Under the pieces are notes generated by a model. That model saw only the letters and a program-made list of their open reading frames with translations, was not told where the DNA came from and searched no databases. 64,000 bases of DNA, taken from assembly GCA_029964075.1 (NCBI GenBank), contig CM057135.1, positions 22,222,863 through 22,286,862 on the forward strand. The letters are read 5' to 3'. Shown piece by piece: positions 1-11,877 of this stretch. The position numbers were made by a program, and so were the translations under genes. The DNA is from Patiria pectinifera (Eukaryota > Echinodermata > Asteroidea > Valvatida > Asterinidae). The stretch's first letter is position 1; the number at the start of each line of letters is the position of its first letter.

Positions 1-1228
1 TAAACAGCAAAGCAGGTTAAATTACACGTATTGAAGGTTAACCATGAAATGAAATATTTTCCCATTCCCCTGGCCTCTGAAGCGAAGTTTTATTTTGTTT
101 TTCTTTAAAATAAATTTTATACTGTTACGAACCAAGAATGCTTGATTATGGAAATCTAGCGCCCTCTGTATTCACTCTGTCCATGAAGTACACAACCTTA
201 TTGTTAACTTTTGCTGTTCCCTTATTTTACCTAATTATCGTGAATTGCCAACAGGGTCTCTTACCAAGTACAGCGCATGATGCAATACCACGCGCGCTAC
301 TGTATGCATTATTCATGTAGCGATGTACATGTGCGCGACTGACCACACCTTCCTTCGCCCCAGCGAGCTTAAGTTTCTTTCCCCGTAGCATGCGTGCTTT
401 GGCGTTCTCCGAGAGACTGCTCAGCGGCACGGAGCGTTTCTCTCCCCCGTGTGTTACCCATGAACACTAACTGGAGTTCTCGGTCCAGTTTTTTTTTCTA
501 GTCCCGTCCTTAGCTCGAGGGAATGGAATGTTACCCTTGCGTGGTCGCGTAGCTGGGCGTGGTAAGACATCCTGCGGTGTCAATAACCTGCGACACAGTA
601 ACCTTTTAGCTTGTCACTCACTCCATCAAGGTTGCTCGAGATGTTGTGTAAACACTTTCGCACTCTGATCTAACTATTTGCACACTTCTCTCTCCATGTT
701 TTCCCATATGTAAATGCACACGTTTCTAGTCTCTTGCAATATAGGCACTCTTAGTAAATCATGTGACTAGTCATGTGACCCTTAGACATGGAATATTACT
801 ATTGGTTAATTCCTAAATCAGTGCTCATGCATTATTTAATCCCGAGACTTCTACTGTGTCACATTTGCCGGGACTCTCACAATAAGACAAATAAACTATA
901 TCCTTTATATTTACAAGTTACTCTTACAAATTTATTTGACAAATTTACACAACATCAAAATCGTACGTTCAGAAATGTCAAGGGGAAATCTTCGTTATGA
1001 AATCGTTTAAATAGTCAGCTTATAGGTACATATAAAACCACCTCAAAATATCAATTCAGTTTATGCAATGGAATTATAGCAGATAAGAAAATTCACTGTT
1101 TAAAATATCTAGCAATCTACTTTCCATTGTTCACAGCAACTACAACTGACCGATTCAAACTTCCAATTCAATATCTACAATCAAATATCTACGGTCAGTA
1201 TCAGCATCCCGTATCTATATGCACGTGC
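1..1228. other. non-coding stretch, nothing recognised
   Basis: AT-rich DNA with only short reading frames (60-70 codons) that lack recognisable composition or motifs. I see no RNA gene, repeat array or splice-bounded exon here. Confidence 0.5.
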
Positions 1229-1347
1229 CTAGCAATAAATCCACACTATTAAAAATTCAATCAATAAATCTGCACTATGAACAACCCGGATAATAAATCC
1301 ACACTATTAACAACTCAATCCATAAATCCACACTATTAACAATCCGT
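1229..1347. repeat. short minisatellite, about 29-31 bp unit
   Basis: Four imperfect tandem copies of a unit built on AATAAATCCACACTATTAA followed by a variable CAACTCAATC-like tail. The second copy differs most (TGCACTATGAA). No coding potential is visible. Confidence 0.75.
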
Positions 1348-1484
1348 TCTGTGTTCACCTAAACATACTGGCTGCTTAACATTTTCCTATTCAAAACCTA
1401 CAAGTCAATATCCAATTCAACGATTCAATCAAATCACATAGAATGACAATTCCTGGGGTTTTCTCACAAATATTAAACTAAACC

Positions 1485-2087
1485 AATTCGTCGGTTGCAC
1501 CACGAACCGACGTATCGCATTTTTTTGGAAAGAAAAACCGATTTAAAGTTGGTCATTATTTTGTTGGCTCATTCCATATACTCCCTGTGTAGGAATTCAA
1601 ACTTTTTCGTCTTTGCGAGTAAATTATAGATTGAACTTTATTGTATGCAATCCGTGTGCATCTGAGTTGCTAAGTTTTTGAGAAATTCAGCTCCAAAGTT
1701 ATTCGTCACTTCGTGAAACAGATTTTTATCATGTTTATCGTATGTCATGCAACGCGCGTAATAGTGGCCGTGTGCCAGATACGGAGATACGTCGGTTCGT
1801 GAAACGCTAAATTCCAATTTTTCATGTCGAAGCTGCTTTGTGACGACATAGCACTATGGGAATTAGCGTGTAAACCGGCGTATCGGGATACGCCACTTCG
1901 TGGTGCAGCATTTTTCATTTTTTAGAGATACGCCGCACAGTCTAATTAGCGTTCTTAGTTAATTAAAACTCCGATCGGAATAAAACTTTCTGAGAATGAG
2001 CACTTTGATAAAATAATAACGTTAATGACAAAACCTCAATTTGGCAAAAAATCGAGATACGCCGGTTCGTGGTGCAACCGACGAATT
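1485..2087. mobile_element. MITE-like element with inverted ends and internal TTCGTG motifs
   Basis: The left end (from 1485) reads AATTCGTCGGTTGCACCACG and the right end (to 2087) is its reverse complement; the match extends over about 30 bp with one or two differences. AATT lies at both outer edges and could be the target duplication. The 603-bp interior has no long reading frame. Inside are three further copies of the inner end motif: CGTCACTTCGTGAAAC at 1704, GTCGGTTCGTGAAACGC at 1791 and CGCCACTTCGTGGTGCA at 1891. A non-autonomous DNA transposon is the simplest reading; the superfamily is unknown. Confidence 0.75.
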
Positions 2088-3180
2088 CAACACTCTCCAT
2101 TTCTTTTAAGTCAAAGAACACTGCTACATGTAGCTGGACACCACAGGTTACATCAATACATCAATACACAATATTCCCAATTATACATGTACTTCCAAAC
2201 AACAGTACCTGTGCAGCAATACACAAGAGAATATATGCACAAAATAATGGTTTTAATATCCAGGCAAATAGTTGCATCCAATTATTAATTTATATGTGAA
2301 ATGGTACACTCAAAATGTGCGTAAATATATCAGGTGATCAAAGTGCAAAAAGTATTATTAAGAAATTATACAATTCTAAATCAATATGCTGTTGAAGTTT
2401 TGCTGATAGGGCTTGTCACATCTGCGGTAGGTATCCCGCTATCATCGTCTAGGTCAGAGATGGACCAATCCAATCAGAGGGACATGGCGTTGTAAGTCAG
2501 CGGTCATGGGACAAACCCTCAGAATTCACAACTTTGTAGGGCCAGGTAGTACATCACAAGTACATCAACTTCAGTAGGGCCACATAGTACATCAACTTCA
2601 GGTACATCCATATAAGGACCATCTATAATTAAAATAATTGACCAACTCGATGCCAGTATTTTCTCCAAAGAAAACATATTCACATATTTCAAGGCTTGTT
2701 CAAGCAACAACCAATACTCAGTAACCAATAATATAAGCAATAATGGAGGAACAACAAAAGGAAATGTAACTCACGATTGTCCAATTGTCACGCTGACCTA
2801 TGCTTGTCCGAGCCACACCCAAGAACCTCACAGAACTGCAACTTCTATGCTGATGGCCGAGGGACGGCGAAAGCTGCCAAAAATAGCTACGCCAGCATGC
2901 ACTCCAAAACACAGTGCTAACCCAACAACAGCATGTACAGCAATACTCACACACACCCACTTTGCTCCATCTTATATCAGCCAACACCCACATTTACCGC
3001 ATACTGGAAAGCACTCAAGCACGCGAACTAAATTCCAGCATCAAGCCCTGGCTGAACAACAAAAGTCTACTGGCCAGTGTAGAGGATTAAGTTAGGATTA
3101 CAACAGATTAACTGTAAAATTTGCAACGACAATCATGGTCCTGCTGTGGAAACCTAAAATAGTTAGAAAAGTTATGTTTA
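2088..3180. other. non-coding stretch, nothing recognised
   Basis: Contains only short overlapping reading frames in several frames with no recognisable domain. The segment 2540-2620 repeats the words AGTACATCA and AGGGCCA a few times. No gene can be supported. Confidence 0.45.
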
Positions 3181-4189
3181 ATCAGAATCAGCTGTGACAT
3201 ACTGCCTATAAATACCGGAGGTTTTTCTCACTTTCGGCAGTGCGGCGAACTACGAAACCAATGTAGTGCGAACGAACCCTAAACCAAAAGTTGTGCGGCG
3301 AACTTATATGTTGTGCGGTAAATCGTATGATGTTCGACGAACTCGACTCTGACAGACCGATTGTTGTGCGACTCTTGTCACTACGAAGCATCGGCCTCCC
3401 TTGATGGTTGAGGCGCGGTGAAGTAATAGTGCAATCACTAGTACTAGTGTTATTATGAAGCATCCTTCTCCTTGATCCCTCGAGGAGTGTGTAGAAACTG
3501 GTGCAATTGTAATACACTAGTCCTAATGGTGCTGTGCGGTTTCGAATGGTCACTGGACTGCTAGTCTTAGCTTGAACATGTTGTGCGGTTGTCTGGTGTT
3601 CTAGCCCAGCCAGAGCTAGTTCATCCCCGTCACCACAGCGGACCGCTTCCGCTGTGGCCAGCCGGCTCCCCGTAGCCATTCCCCAGTCGTTTAGCCATGC
3701 TAGCCCGGTCTTGTCATCAACACTATTCTTGGTGCATAGTGCCTCGATTGACCTTGGATACCCGGTCCGCCACATGCACACTTTGGTTCGAACTGTAGTG
3801 CGGCCTGGTACATTGCTGCCCCGTCCAGTTGCCGTTGCCTCCCCGGTCACCGTAGCGGACCGCTCCCGCTTCGGTCTGACCGTCGATAACCCGTACCGTA
3901 CCGGTGCCCACTCAGTTAGTATTGGTTGACATGATTTTGCCATTGTACATAGTACATGTATAGACTTTGTAGACACCAACCTGTTATCCCTATAGCGCTA
4001 CCAAAGACTACCAAAAGGAGAAACCCTATAGGTTGATGAAATCTAACAAAGTTATGTAAAGTGAAGAGATGAATAAATCAGTGTATTGATATTTGTGACT
4101 GTCACCCCAAAGCTCTGTTTCCCTCCAACTTAATGAATTATTGTTGACTCTAATCAATGTTTCATGAACTGCTATTAGGGAACGCAACA
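3181..4189 (+). promoter_or_regulatory. possible 5' LTR of the following retroelement
   Basis: A TATAAATA box lies at 3207, an AATAAA signal at 4073, and the segment ends in CA at 4189 just before a TGG-starting primer-site-like sequence. That order is what an LTR followed by internal sequence shows. No matching 3' LTR could be found after the integrase, so the left edge is undefined and the call is an inference. The interior repeats the word TGTGCGG several times and has two similar GC-rich blocks near 3630 and 3840. Confidence 0.35.
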
Positions 4190-4190
4190 C

Positions 4191-4208
4191 TGGTGGCAGC
4201 GGTGGGAT
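4191..4208 (+). other. candidate primer-binding site
   Basis: TGGTGGCAGCGGTGGGAT begins with TGG, as expected for complementarity to a tRNA 3' CCA end, and sits one base after a possible LTR end. The tRNA is not identified. Confidence rests on position more than sequence. Confidence 0.4.
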
Positions 4209-4373
4209 ACAGACTTATACACTCCGCCGATTTATGAAACATCTGATTTTTTTTTCAAACCTCTGAACACTGAACTCTAAGTTACACCTTTAGTAACTTC
4301 GACTCAGCCAGCCATTACAGCTCGACCGAGGTTATACACGTTATCTTCGTGGTGCCATACTCCTGTTTACACC

Positions 4374-4628
4374 ATGCCAAAACAATATCGTAAGTCGCGT
4401 AGGCTTAATGCCTCTGCAGAAGCAGATGACCTTGAGCTGTCATTCGGCTCCGTATCGTTGCGGTCTGATGAAGCAGACCAGCTGGACACTCTGAAACGAG
4501 AACTTAGGAAGGCAGAAAAGCATGCTGTTGAGGCAGAGCAACGGGCAGCGTCACTGCTTAAGGCAAAGCACGCCCTCTATGCCATCGCCAGGAACACCCC
4601 AGTCGTCAACCGGCGTGTCACCGGGTAG
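4374..4628 (+). CDS. short gag-like reading frame of a Gypsy-type element
   Basis: An 84-residue reading frame starts 165 bp after the putative primer site, where gag begins in Gypsy-type elements. Its N-terminus is basic (KQYRKSRR) and residues 38-66 are charged and heptad-like, suggesting a coiled coil. No capsid motif or zinc knuckle is present, so it is far shorter than a normal gag and probably its 5' remnant. It ends at a stop overlapping the next frame. The identification is by context; the sequence alone would not identify it. Confidence 0.4.
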   Translation: MPKQYRKSRRLNASAEADDLELSFGSVSLRSDEADQLDTLKRELRKAEKHAVEAEQRAASLLKAKHALYAIARNTPVVNRRVTG

Positions 4629-5310
4629 TGCGAACCGACCATAGTGCTCTACGGCGGACCATCTCCTTCCGAGTCGACAACGTAATCCCCTTATCAACCC
4701 TAACCATCAAAACTGACTATGCTGAAGTTCAAACCCCTCCGACCAAGCCGACTGACGTCCCGCCCCCGTGCAGTGACGTCATCTCCGACACGGTCAAGCC
4801 CTTATCCTTTGCGACAGTCCTCGTACTGATGGCAACGATGGTAACCCTCCTACTGGTTCCTGTGTGCAGCTTAGGTAAACTCATTTGGCGCTCGTGCAGT
4901 GAGTTTACCGGCGACTTTGACGATGGAAAGTTCAATTGTCGTTTTACGCACACGGCCATCCCTATCGGAGAAACTCCCGGACACCCCACGTCCGCTGCCA
5001 TTCGGGCAACACGACCAAAACGTGCTATAAACTCCCCTGACTCAGTGAGAAAAGAAAAGAACTGCGACTCGCCCTTTGTCCCCGATAAAGATGCAGAATC
5101 CGGTTCAAGTGCCGGATCGCAAAGTGCAGAACTATCTAATCTTACTGACGAGCCAAACGACCAAGAAACTGATGGTTCAAGTGATCGTGCCTCCATGGTC
5201 GCTAACACCGGTTCCAGTGCTGGACATCACTCATCTTGGGTTAACGGTTACACATCAGAGGAGATTGCTGCAATGCAACGAGCAGACCCCCGAACTGAAA
5301 GTTGTACTTG
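4628..5310 (+). pseudogene. gag-pol junction remnant after internal deletion
   Basis: A 227-residue frame with a hydrophobic stretch near residues 60-88 and a low-complexity Ser/Asp-rich tail. Its last 25 residues (YTSEEIAAMQRADP) resemble the linker between RNase H and integrase in Gypsy-type pol, and the integrase continues in another frame from about 5287, across a run of five C. Protease, reverse transcriptase and RNase H, normally more than 2 kb, are absent, so an internal deletion is inferred. The hydrophobic segment is unexplained. Confidence 0.45.
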
Positions 5311-6766
5311 ATTGGTTGGACCAATCACCCCAGCGACACAGTAGAGACGCAGTGGCTCGCCAAAGCCCCGCAACGAGAAATCTGTGGTTGCTATGGCAAC
5401 AACTTGTCTTGCAGAACGGTGTACTGTACAAACGGTGGGTGACTTTTGACAGAACGAAGTCATATCTTCAGCTCGTAGTCCCCGACCAGCTAAAAAGTAC
5501 TGTGTTACGCGCTACCCATGATGCCGTAACATCTGCTCATCTTTGTGTCAAGAAGACAATCACAAAGACCAAACGTCAGTTCTACTGGTATAAGTTAAAG
5601 GAGTCCGTCCGTGAGTGGATCAGAAGGTGCAACAAGTATGGTGCCCGCAAACGGCCACACCAAACTCCCCGAGCTCCTCTAGAGGACTACCGAGTAGGCG
5701 CGCCTATGGACAGGCTCGTCACTGATAATATCTTGGGACCCCTTCCCGTATTAGAGCGAGGGAACAAGTACATCCAACTTGTTGGCGACCAGTTCACACG
5801 ATGGATGGAAGCCTACCCGATCCCCGACCAAACAGCAGAGACAGTAGCCCACAAGGTAGTCTACGAGTTCATTTCCCGATATGGTGCTCCACTTGACATT
5901 CACTCCGATCAGGGTTGAACCTATGAATCGAAATTGTTTCAGCAAGTCTGCAAACTTTTGGCGATTCACAAAACTAGAACGTCTCCCTACCATCCTTCAG
6001 CAACCGGTCAGGCTGAGCGGTTTAACCACGTGCTGGTTAACATGATTTCAGCCTACACTGACGAGAACCAACGAAATTGGGACGTTCACTTCAGCCTACA
6101 GAAGTTGCCAGCATGAAACCACAGGGTACACATCAAACATGCTCATGTTCGGTCGTGAAACCCATACCCCTATCGAACTTGTGCTTGGCGGCCCAGCTAC
6201 GGACGAAGAGTCACATGATGAATGTGAGTATGTCAGTTCACTAAGGAAGCAGGTGGAGACAATTCATCACCTTGTACGTGAACACCTTGGGCAGTCAGCC
6301 ACTCGTCAGAAAAGGGACCATGACGCTCGTGTATCCCAAAAATAACTACACCGTTGGTGATTTGGTGTACATGAGAGACAGCACTAAAACTGTTGGGTTG
6401 TCCCCAAAACTGAAACAAGCAAAGTGGAAAGGACCATGCATCGTCCAGAAGAAACTCATTGACTTGCTGTTTGAGATCCGGTCAAAGCCACGGGGGAAAT
6501 CCAAAATCCTTCACCATGACCGACTGAAACAGTACCACAGCGATGATGTTCCCAAATGGATGACAGACTTGCAAACGACTTTGCGCATAAACTGTCCTCC
6601 GCCTGAGACACCGTCCATTCCTTCGACAGCCCAGAACAACAACACAGAACTACATGTTGCAGTCAACCCCTCCCTCCACAAAAACTGCAACGAACCCCCC
6701 CCCCCCCCCATTCGCCGAAGTTCTCGCACTAGGCGTACACCAGCGAGATACGTAGCTTTCGACTAG
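5287..6766 (+). pseudogene. Ty3/Gypsy-type integrase, broken
   Basis: Retrotransposon integrase, which joins the DNA copy to the host genome. The order of parts is canonical: an N-terminal HHCC zinc region (about 5515-5660), the catalytic core with Asp in VTDNILGPLP (about 5722), Asp in DIHSDQG (about 5908) and Glu in GQAERFNH (about 6015), then a GPY/F-type C-terminal module with WKGPCIVQKK near 6428 and a basic tail rich in Pro and Arg. Damage visible: the last zinc ligand is replaced by Tyr, a TGA stop follows SDQG at 5916, and the frame changes near 6105 and 6340. A run of 15 C lies at 6695-6709. The protein is not functional as read here. Confidence 0.85.
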
Positions 6767-7139
6767 CCCTCTACAAGTCCGTTCTCTGTTGACCCCGCTA
6801 AGGTCAGGAATGTGGAAGTAAACAATGCAGTGGCCGTCCATTCATAAATCCGGACGCAATAGCTGTGCTTGCGATCTCAGGGTGTCTAACCAAGGACATT
6901 GTTGCCGACACTCGAAGAACTCGAACAGTGTACTCTTGTTTTGTTTATGTTATTTTCCTTCTTGTATTTTCCGAATTAGTAGTTTTTAGTCTCCGTAGAA
7001 TTTTGTCCTATTACAAGTAGATTAGATACAAAACATCAAAAAGTGACAGTCACAACGAACTCTAGAAGAACTCTTGCCGATGTATGCCAGGTGCATCACT
7101 TCCTTGCGGGAAGTATACTCGTTAGTGGCCTCCGGCATG
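6767..7139. other. 3' flank of the Gypsy remnant, no gene
   Basis: I looked here for a 3' LTR and found no match to 3181-4189. The stretch is AT-rich after 6900. It may include the 3' flank of the minus-strand MULE that follows. Confidence 0.4.
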
Positions 7140-9289
7140 TTTCCTCTTGCCACTTCCCTGTTTCGGTGCATACGTCCCATCTGTTTCTGTTGTCCTTGGA
7201 GTGTGCGAAGAATTGAATTCAAACCCCCCTAGAGATGGATTAAAATCATTTCGTGGTGGGGTTCGACACTCCCCATATGATTCTTGCATCGTCATATACG
7301 AATCTGAAGCTGGATCAACTTCTAACTTTTCTTTTGCTCTTAGTCTTTTTCGGCCCGCTCTTGTTCGTCCCCTTTAGTTTCTCTTCAGTTCGATCAGGCT
7401 GTATCTCTTTCTTTTAACTGTCCGATTTCCAATGGCAAGGTTGCACGCTTGAATGTGAAGACAAGTACGTCTTGCTGGACAGGAACATTGCTCTTTGGGA
7501 AACAGCTGCATGACGTATAGCTGACTGTCCAACCCTTTGACATTGAAACACTAATGCGTTCAAACTGACTCGACCCTGTGACACCAGCCACTTTGCTACA
7601 CCTTCACTCGACTTTGACTGGCGAGCATCTAACTGTTCGGTCTTGTGTTCTTCCCCATGAAATCTCCCTTCTTTTACCACATCCACCACCTTTTCTGGCT
7701 CTATGGATTCACTGGGGAACACCACATCGTCGATGTCGAGCGCTTCAACACCATCCACCAGCTTGTAGTTGCCCAAGTTACATCTACCACGGATGACTTC
7801 TCTCATGTAGTAGTTTTGTAGGAAATAGATAGACAACAGCATTTCGTCTAGACGGACTTCGCCTGCTGATATCATCCTCTTCACTACGGCATTGAAACTC
7901 TCTGACGAGTTTGTCGTTATCCCTGAGAGGGGTATTACACCCCCAGTTCTTTTAAAACCCATCTGCCTGCGTTGAAGATGGGTTCCTGTAAGTGATCAGT
8001 GAAGTATTTCACGAAGGATTTGCACCATTTGCGTTCAAACTCCGAGATATTTTCTCTGGCCTTGTCTTCTAACGGGCTGTCCAGTATGTGGAGCACGTTG
8101 TTTATGTATACTCGCGTGTCGATTTGCGCACCACCGTGGCACGAGACCCAGTATTTGATGTCGATCAGAAGATGGTTCCGACAGTGAATGTGAATCCACC
8201 TTGGGAGCTCCTTCTCAATAGCCTTGGTAATTAATGTTTCCCTGTCTGTCACCATGATGAGGGGTCTACTTGTGTTACTCCCGGTTAGGGTTAGGGTTAT
8301 AGGGTTAGGGTTAGGAATAGGAATATGTGCAATCGGAACATAGGGGTGTCGGAACATAGAGGTGTAACCGTTGTGGGTACGTTGTTGTAAAGTTCCGAAA
8401 AAACTGTTGGTGTGATTCTTCTCTCTTCGTTTGATGAATGACGAATCCAAGTGGTACGATTGGAGATTCCTGAAAGGTCGTGTGGTTGAACAACAGTACC
8501 GACATGTAAATATCTCCAAGATTAAATGTTGTATCATTGCTGAGATACGTCGGTATCTGCGCATGCGTTGGTTCTTCTACCAATCGAAGAAATTCAGCTC
8601 CTACTGATTGTAGGCCAAACACAATGCTGAAATCCGGAGATAACTGAAAGCTCCAGTTGAAGGACTCAAGGGACGATGAAATTTCATAGGCCGCGTACAG
8701 CTCGTCTTTTTGTATTTTGCTCTTACTTTTACAATTTTTGATTGTATTCCAGCATTGCTCTGTATCTCTGGGATGAGTAACTGGAATGTGTTTGGATTCA
8801 CATGGTTGTGCAATCATGTTCCTGTAGATGATGTGCGGTTTGTCCGTCTTTGAACGTTCCTCAATGTTTCTCAGCGTGGACGGGCATGTCCGCATGTGAA
8901 GCCTGTTCAGATTGGTTGTTCTGTTACCATGAGGACTGTAAACCATGCCGGACTTATCGCCAAGGTACTGAACAAATACACGATATGACTGTGATTTTTC
9001 TACCAGCAGGCGAAACGCGCATTATTTGTGTCGTAATAACGCTTTACTACTCGTGGATTACTTCTGGGGAGTTTGTGCGACCCTTGAAACTTCCATTTCA
9101 TTCGGTCACACTTCCAGTCATCCCGTTGGTTTGGGTTGCTGACTTGAAATATGTATATGTCTCCAGAATCTGGATGGACGGGTGGGGTGCAAGACAGGTT
9201 TCTTGCATTTTTACGGCCCTTCAGTAAACGTAAGGCTTCCTGCGTAGTCAGTGAATTTGTCCGGCGACCGTATGGGGTGCCATCGTACC
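7140..9289 (-). pseudogene. MULE-family transposase, broken
   Basis: DNA transposase of the Mutator-like type. Reading from 9289 downward, a segment with PHPDSGDIYIFQV-like and SNPRVVKRYYD-like motifs matches the N-terminal part of animal MULE proteins. It is followed by the catalytic region: Asp in LSNDTTFNLGDIY (near 8530), Asp in MVTDRE (near 8250), then HCRNHLL, and Glu in TTNSSESFNAVVKR (near 7900). A SWIM-type zinc motif, CSC-x5-CLH, is seen in another frame near 7480. The region starts after a possible splice acceptor (TTTTCAG) at about 9290. Frames change at least four times, one stop lies near 9000, and a telomere-like insert splits the core. It is non-functional as read; the start is not determined. 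Confidence 0.8.
8284..8315 (+). repeat. interstitial TTAGGG telomere-type repeat
   Basis: About five units of TTAGGG with one imperfect unit (TTATAGGG) lie inside the MULE transposase, between the conserved segments before and after the TDRE motif. TTAGGG is the usual telomere repeat of deuterostomes and many other animals. Family comparison suggests roughly 100 bp of extra or replaced sequence around it. Confidence 0.85.
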
Positions 9290-10080
9290 TGAAAATTCAT
9301 AGACAACAGACAAAGTCCAGTACAGATTAACGAGGACCTTGTAATTTTAGATAGCATGTAATTTCTTGAAATTCTTAAGTGATGATAAGTATTGTAGTTC
9401 GAAAACAATTAAATCATAATCAACCTGTACGGCATGAAGCCTTACCGGCACGTTTTATCATCTTCTCAACTAAAAATATAACAATGTAACGATGACGAAA
9501 AGTTTCGGCATACATCTTCAGATGATGGTTAATGACTATGCTGAGTTAAAGTTCATGGGATTTAGAATAATTCCAGAAGTGGCTTGTAGAATAAAAACGT
9601 GTACAAAACCTATGGGGAAAAGTGGAAAAGAAAACGGAAAAAAAAAACTGCAAAAAAACTTAACGAAAGCTGTTTTGGTGAGTACACAGATACGGTGTGT
9701 ACACCAAAACAGCTAACAAGCAACGACAAAGTGGAGAAGTACTCTAATTAGCCTTCTACAGAAGATGATACAATGACATACAACGCAATTGGAGAGAATT
9801 GGATTGATTTTTTTTTGCAATAGTGGAACTTCATTTCTAATTAAAAAAAACTGGCGTGGACGAGACAAACGAAACGTGTGTTTGTATTTATAAGTTTGAT
9901 TGAAATCAATTTTAATTTTTCTGACAACAGACTAAATTAACCGTAAATGCACAAATTCGATGGTACCAAAAGAATATGAATATTAGTGAATTTGAATGAA
10001 GAACGTTAAAATAGCCGGAACAATTATGATATCATGTCATCCTCTTTTCTTGAAAACACTGTTTTTTCGTGATTTTCTAA
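9290..10080. other. non-coding stretch, nothing recognised
   Basis: AT-rich with an A-rich patch near 9640 and no supported exon. It contains an imperfect inverted pair around 9672-9715 (GCTGTTTTGGTG and CACCAAAACAGC, 12-bp arms), which could form a hairpin. Confidence 0.45.
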
Positions 10081-10638
10081 GCTGCTGATATAGAATAAAA
10101 AGACAAGATCGGCAGCGCGTCTACACGCGCGGACTTGCATGGAGGGTCACGTGCTGGAGGAAAGATACAAACAATGCGCGAAAACGTGACGAACGCAACG
10201 CCGTTTACGCGCATAGTGCACCATGACAATGCATGTATCGCTAACGCGTGTGCGCGTTGCGTAAATACTCGTTGCGCATTTCTAGCTTCGCGCGCGTTGA
10301 GCTTAGTCACGTGCAGGAATGATACATTGAGCTTCATTACTTTCAGCCTCGACTCCAGGGGCGCGTGCTCGTTCCTTACACGAACGATCGCGCATAGCAT
10401 GATGGGAAACAACGGTTGGCACCACTGATCTCTATATAAAGACTGGATAGCGGATATGCATACAACATTCACACAGTAGACCTTGCATATTGATCAATTC
10501 GCCCCCGATCTCACGAAGATGGCTGCGTATAATAAGAACGTTCTACGCGTAAATACGCGCGCGTTGTATCAACAGTTGACGCGCATTTTGGTCACGTACA
10601 CATATTATGATGTTCAAAAAAGGGACACAGTTCCGTAG
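10081..10638 (+). promoter_or_regulatory. CpG-rich TATA promoter-like block with a 39-codon frame
   Basis: A block rich in CG and CGCG words holds the motif GCATGATGGGAAACAAC at 10397-10413, then TATATAAA at 10433-10440. About 80 bp downstream an ATG at 10519 opens a 39-codon frame (starting MAAYNKNVLR) that ends at 10638. This spacing resembles a core promoter followed by a first exon or the U3-R part of an LTR. The broken gag at 10.9 kb would be a natural client if it is an LTR. The short peptide is not recognised. Confidence 0.45.
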
Positions 10639-10914
10639 TGATTATTATTTCAAAAACTCCACGAAAGCTAGACAAACTGGACATGAGAAGGGTGCGACTT
10701 GAATGTCGGCAGGTGGATGCAGAGGCTGGTGCGCAAGTGGAGTTACCATCAACGAGGTATACCTTGACACCTATGCCAAGGTGCAGACCTTCGCCAAAAC
10801 ACAAAACCAGGTATCATACACTATCGTCTTCATTACTGGTACCTACAAATACACCAGTTTAATCTTAGACATCGGTAGAAGCGTCCCCTCAAGAGCCAGA
10901 GAAGCAAGTTTCAC

Positions 10915-11726
10915 GCGATGTTCGCCTGCAGAGTTGAACCGACCTAATATCGCACCAGATCGGTACAACGGCAATACTGTATGGAGGAACTTTTTGCGGC
11001 ATTTTGAGGCGTGCAAACTCGCTAATGGGTGGACGGATGACGAACAAGCTCAAGTCTTCTTGGCTGCGAGCTTGCAGGGGATAGCGGTAAGGTGCTACCA
11101 AACAGTCCGGATTGTAGTCAAGCGGTGACATACAAAGAATTTAAAGACAGATGGGAGAGGAGATTCTGAACAGGACAATTGTCGGAAAACCACTTGATGG
11201 AGCTGCGATGGAAACACTGAGGGAGCCAAGTCAGTCATTCAGGGCGTTGGCCACGCTGACATATCCTGATATAGCAGACGAAGGGAAGGATCGCCTAGCA
11301 AGAGGTCACTTTTCGGATGCGATAGAGGACCAGGCAATTGGTGAAGCAATTTTCAGGACTCAACCAAAGACATTCAATGAGGCTGTAAGGGCAGCAATGA
11401 CGACAGAGAGTTTCCCCAAGGTGGAGCAACAAAGGCCCAGTTGCAACCAAAAGCAAGCACGAGTACTAGAGGGATAAAATGACTCTTCGGTGGAAAAGCT
11501 GGATCATTTCGTAAGAACTAGCCAAAAACAGATGGCAGAGGCCATCAAAAACTCAAGAACAGACGAAAGCGTGGGTGGCTAAACTGGTGCAAGGGAGACC
11601 CACAGGTGTAGGGAACGAAAAACCAAATATGGCAAAAGGCGTTCCGAGTACCTCTTAAAGGAGACGACCTAGAGAGAACATTGTGTGCTTAATGTGCGAG
11701 AGGAAAGGACATTTCGCTCATGACTG
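10915..11726 (+). pseudogene. retroelement gag remnant with zinc knuckle
   Basis: The segment after 10930 reads DRYNGNTVWRNFLRHFE and later WTDDEQAQVFLAASLQG, the spacing typical of retrotransposon gag capsid proteins that coat element RNA. A CCHC zinc knuckle follows at 11685-11726 (CLMC, GH, then a TGA where the last Cys should be). Several frame changes and stops separate the parts, so no functional product is expected. Its protease lies just downstream in the same orientation. Gypsy-type is likely, but no reverse transcriptase is present to classify it. Confidence 0.7.
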
Positions 11727-11877
11727 AAAATGGCCGCCAGCAAAGAGACACGGGTTGGGAACGGATTGCAGCTGACCCCAAGGCCCGGGGGAAAGCTGGA
11801 AGGAGAAGAGGGCCACAAGACTGTCGTCCACGAGCCAAACCAGTAGACAAGGGTCATGTAATTACCAATTCGAGTGC

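Noticed and set aside
3206..3979. 257-codon minus-strand frame
   Set aside because: No recognisable domain, odd composition, and it lies antisense to a possible LTR with internal GC-rich repeats. Chance opening is likely.
4093..7055. TTGTGACTGTCAC at 4093 and its inverse at 7043 as ends of the Gypsy remnant
   Set aside because: Only 13 bases match with no extension. Matches of this length are expected by chance in 64 kb.
10077..10472. 131-codon minus-strand and 97-codon plus-strand frames
   Set aside because: Both overlap the CpG-rich promoter-like block and open because stop codons are rare in such DNA; no motif.
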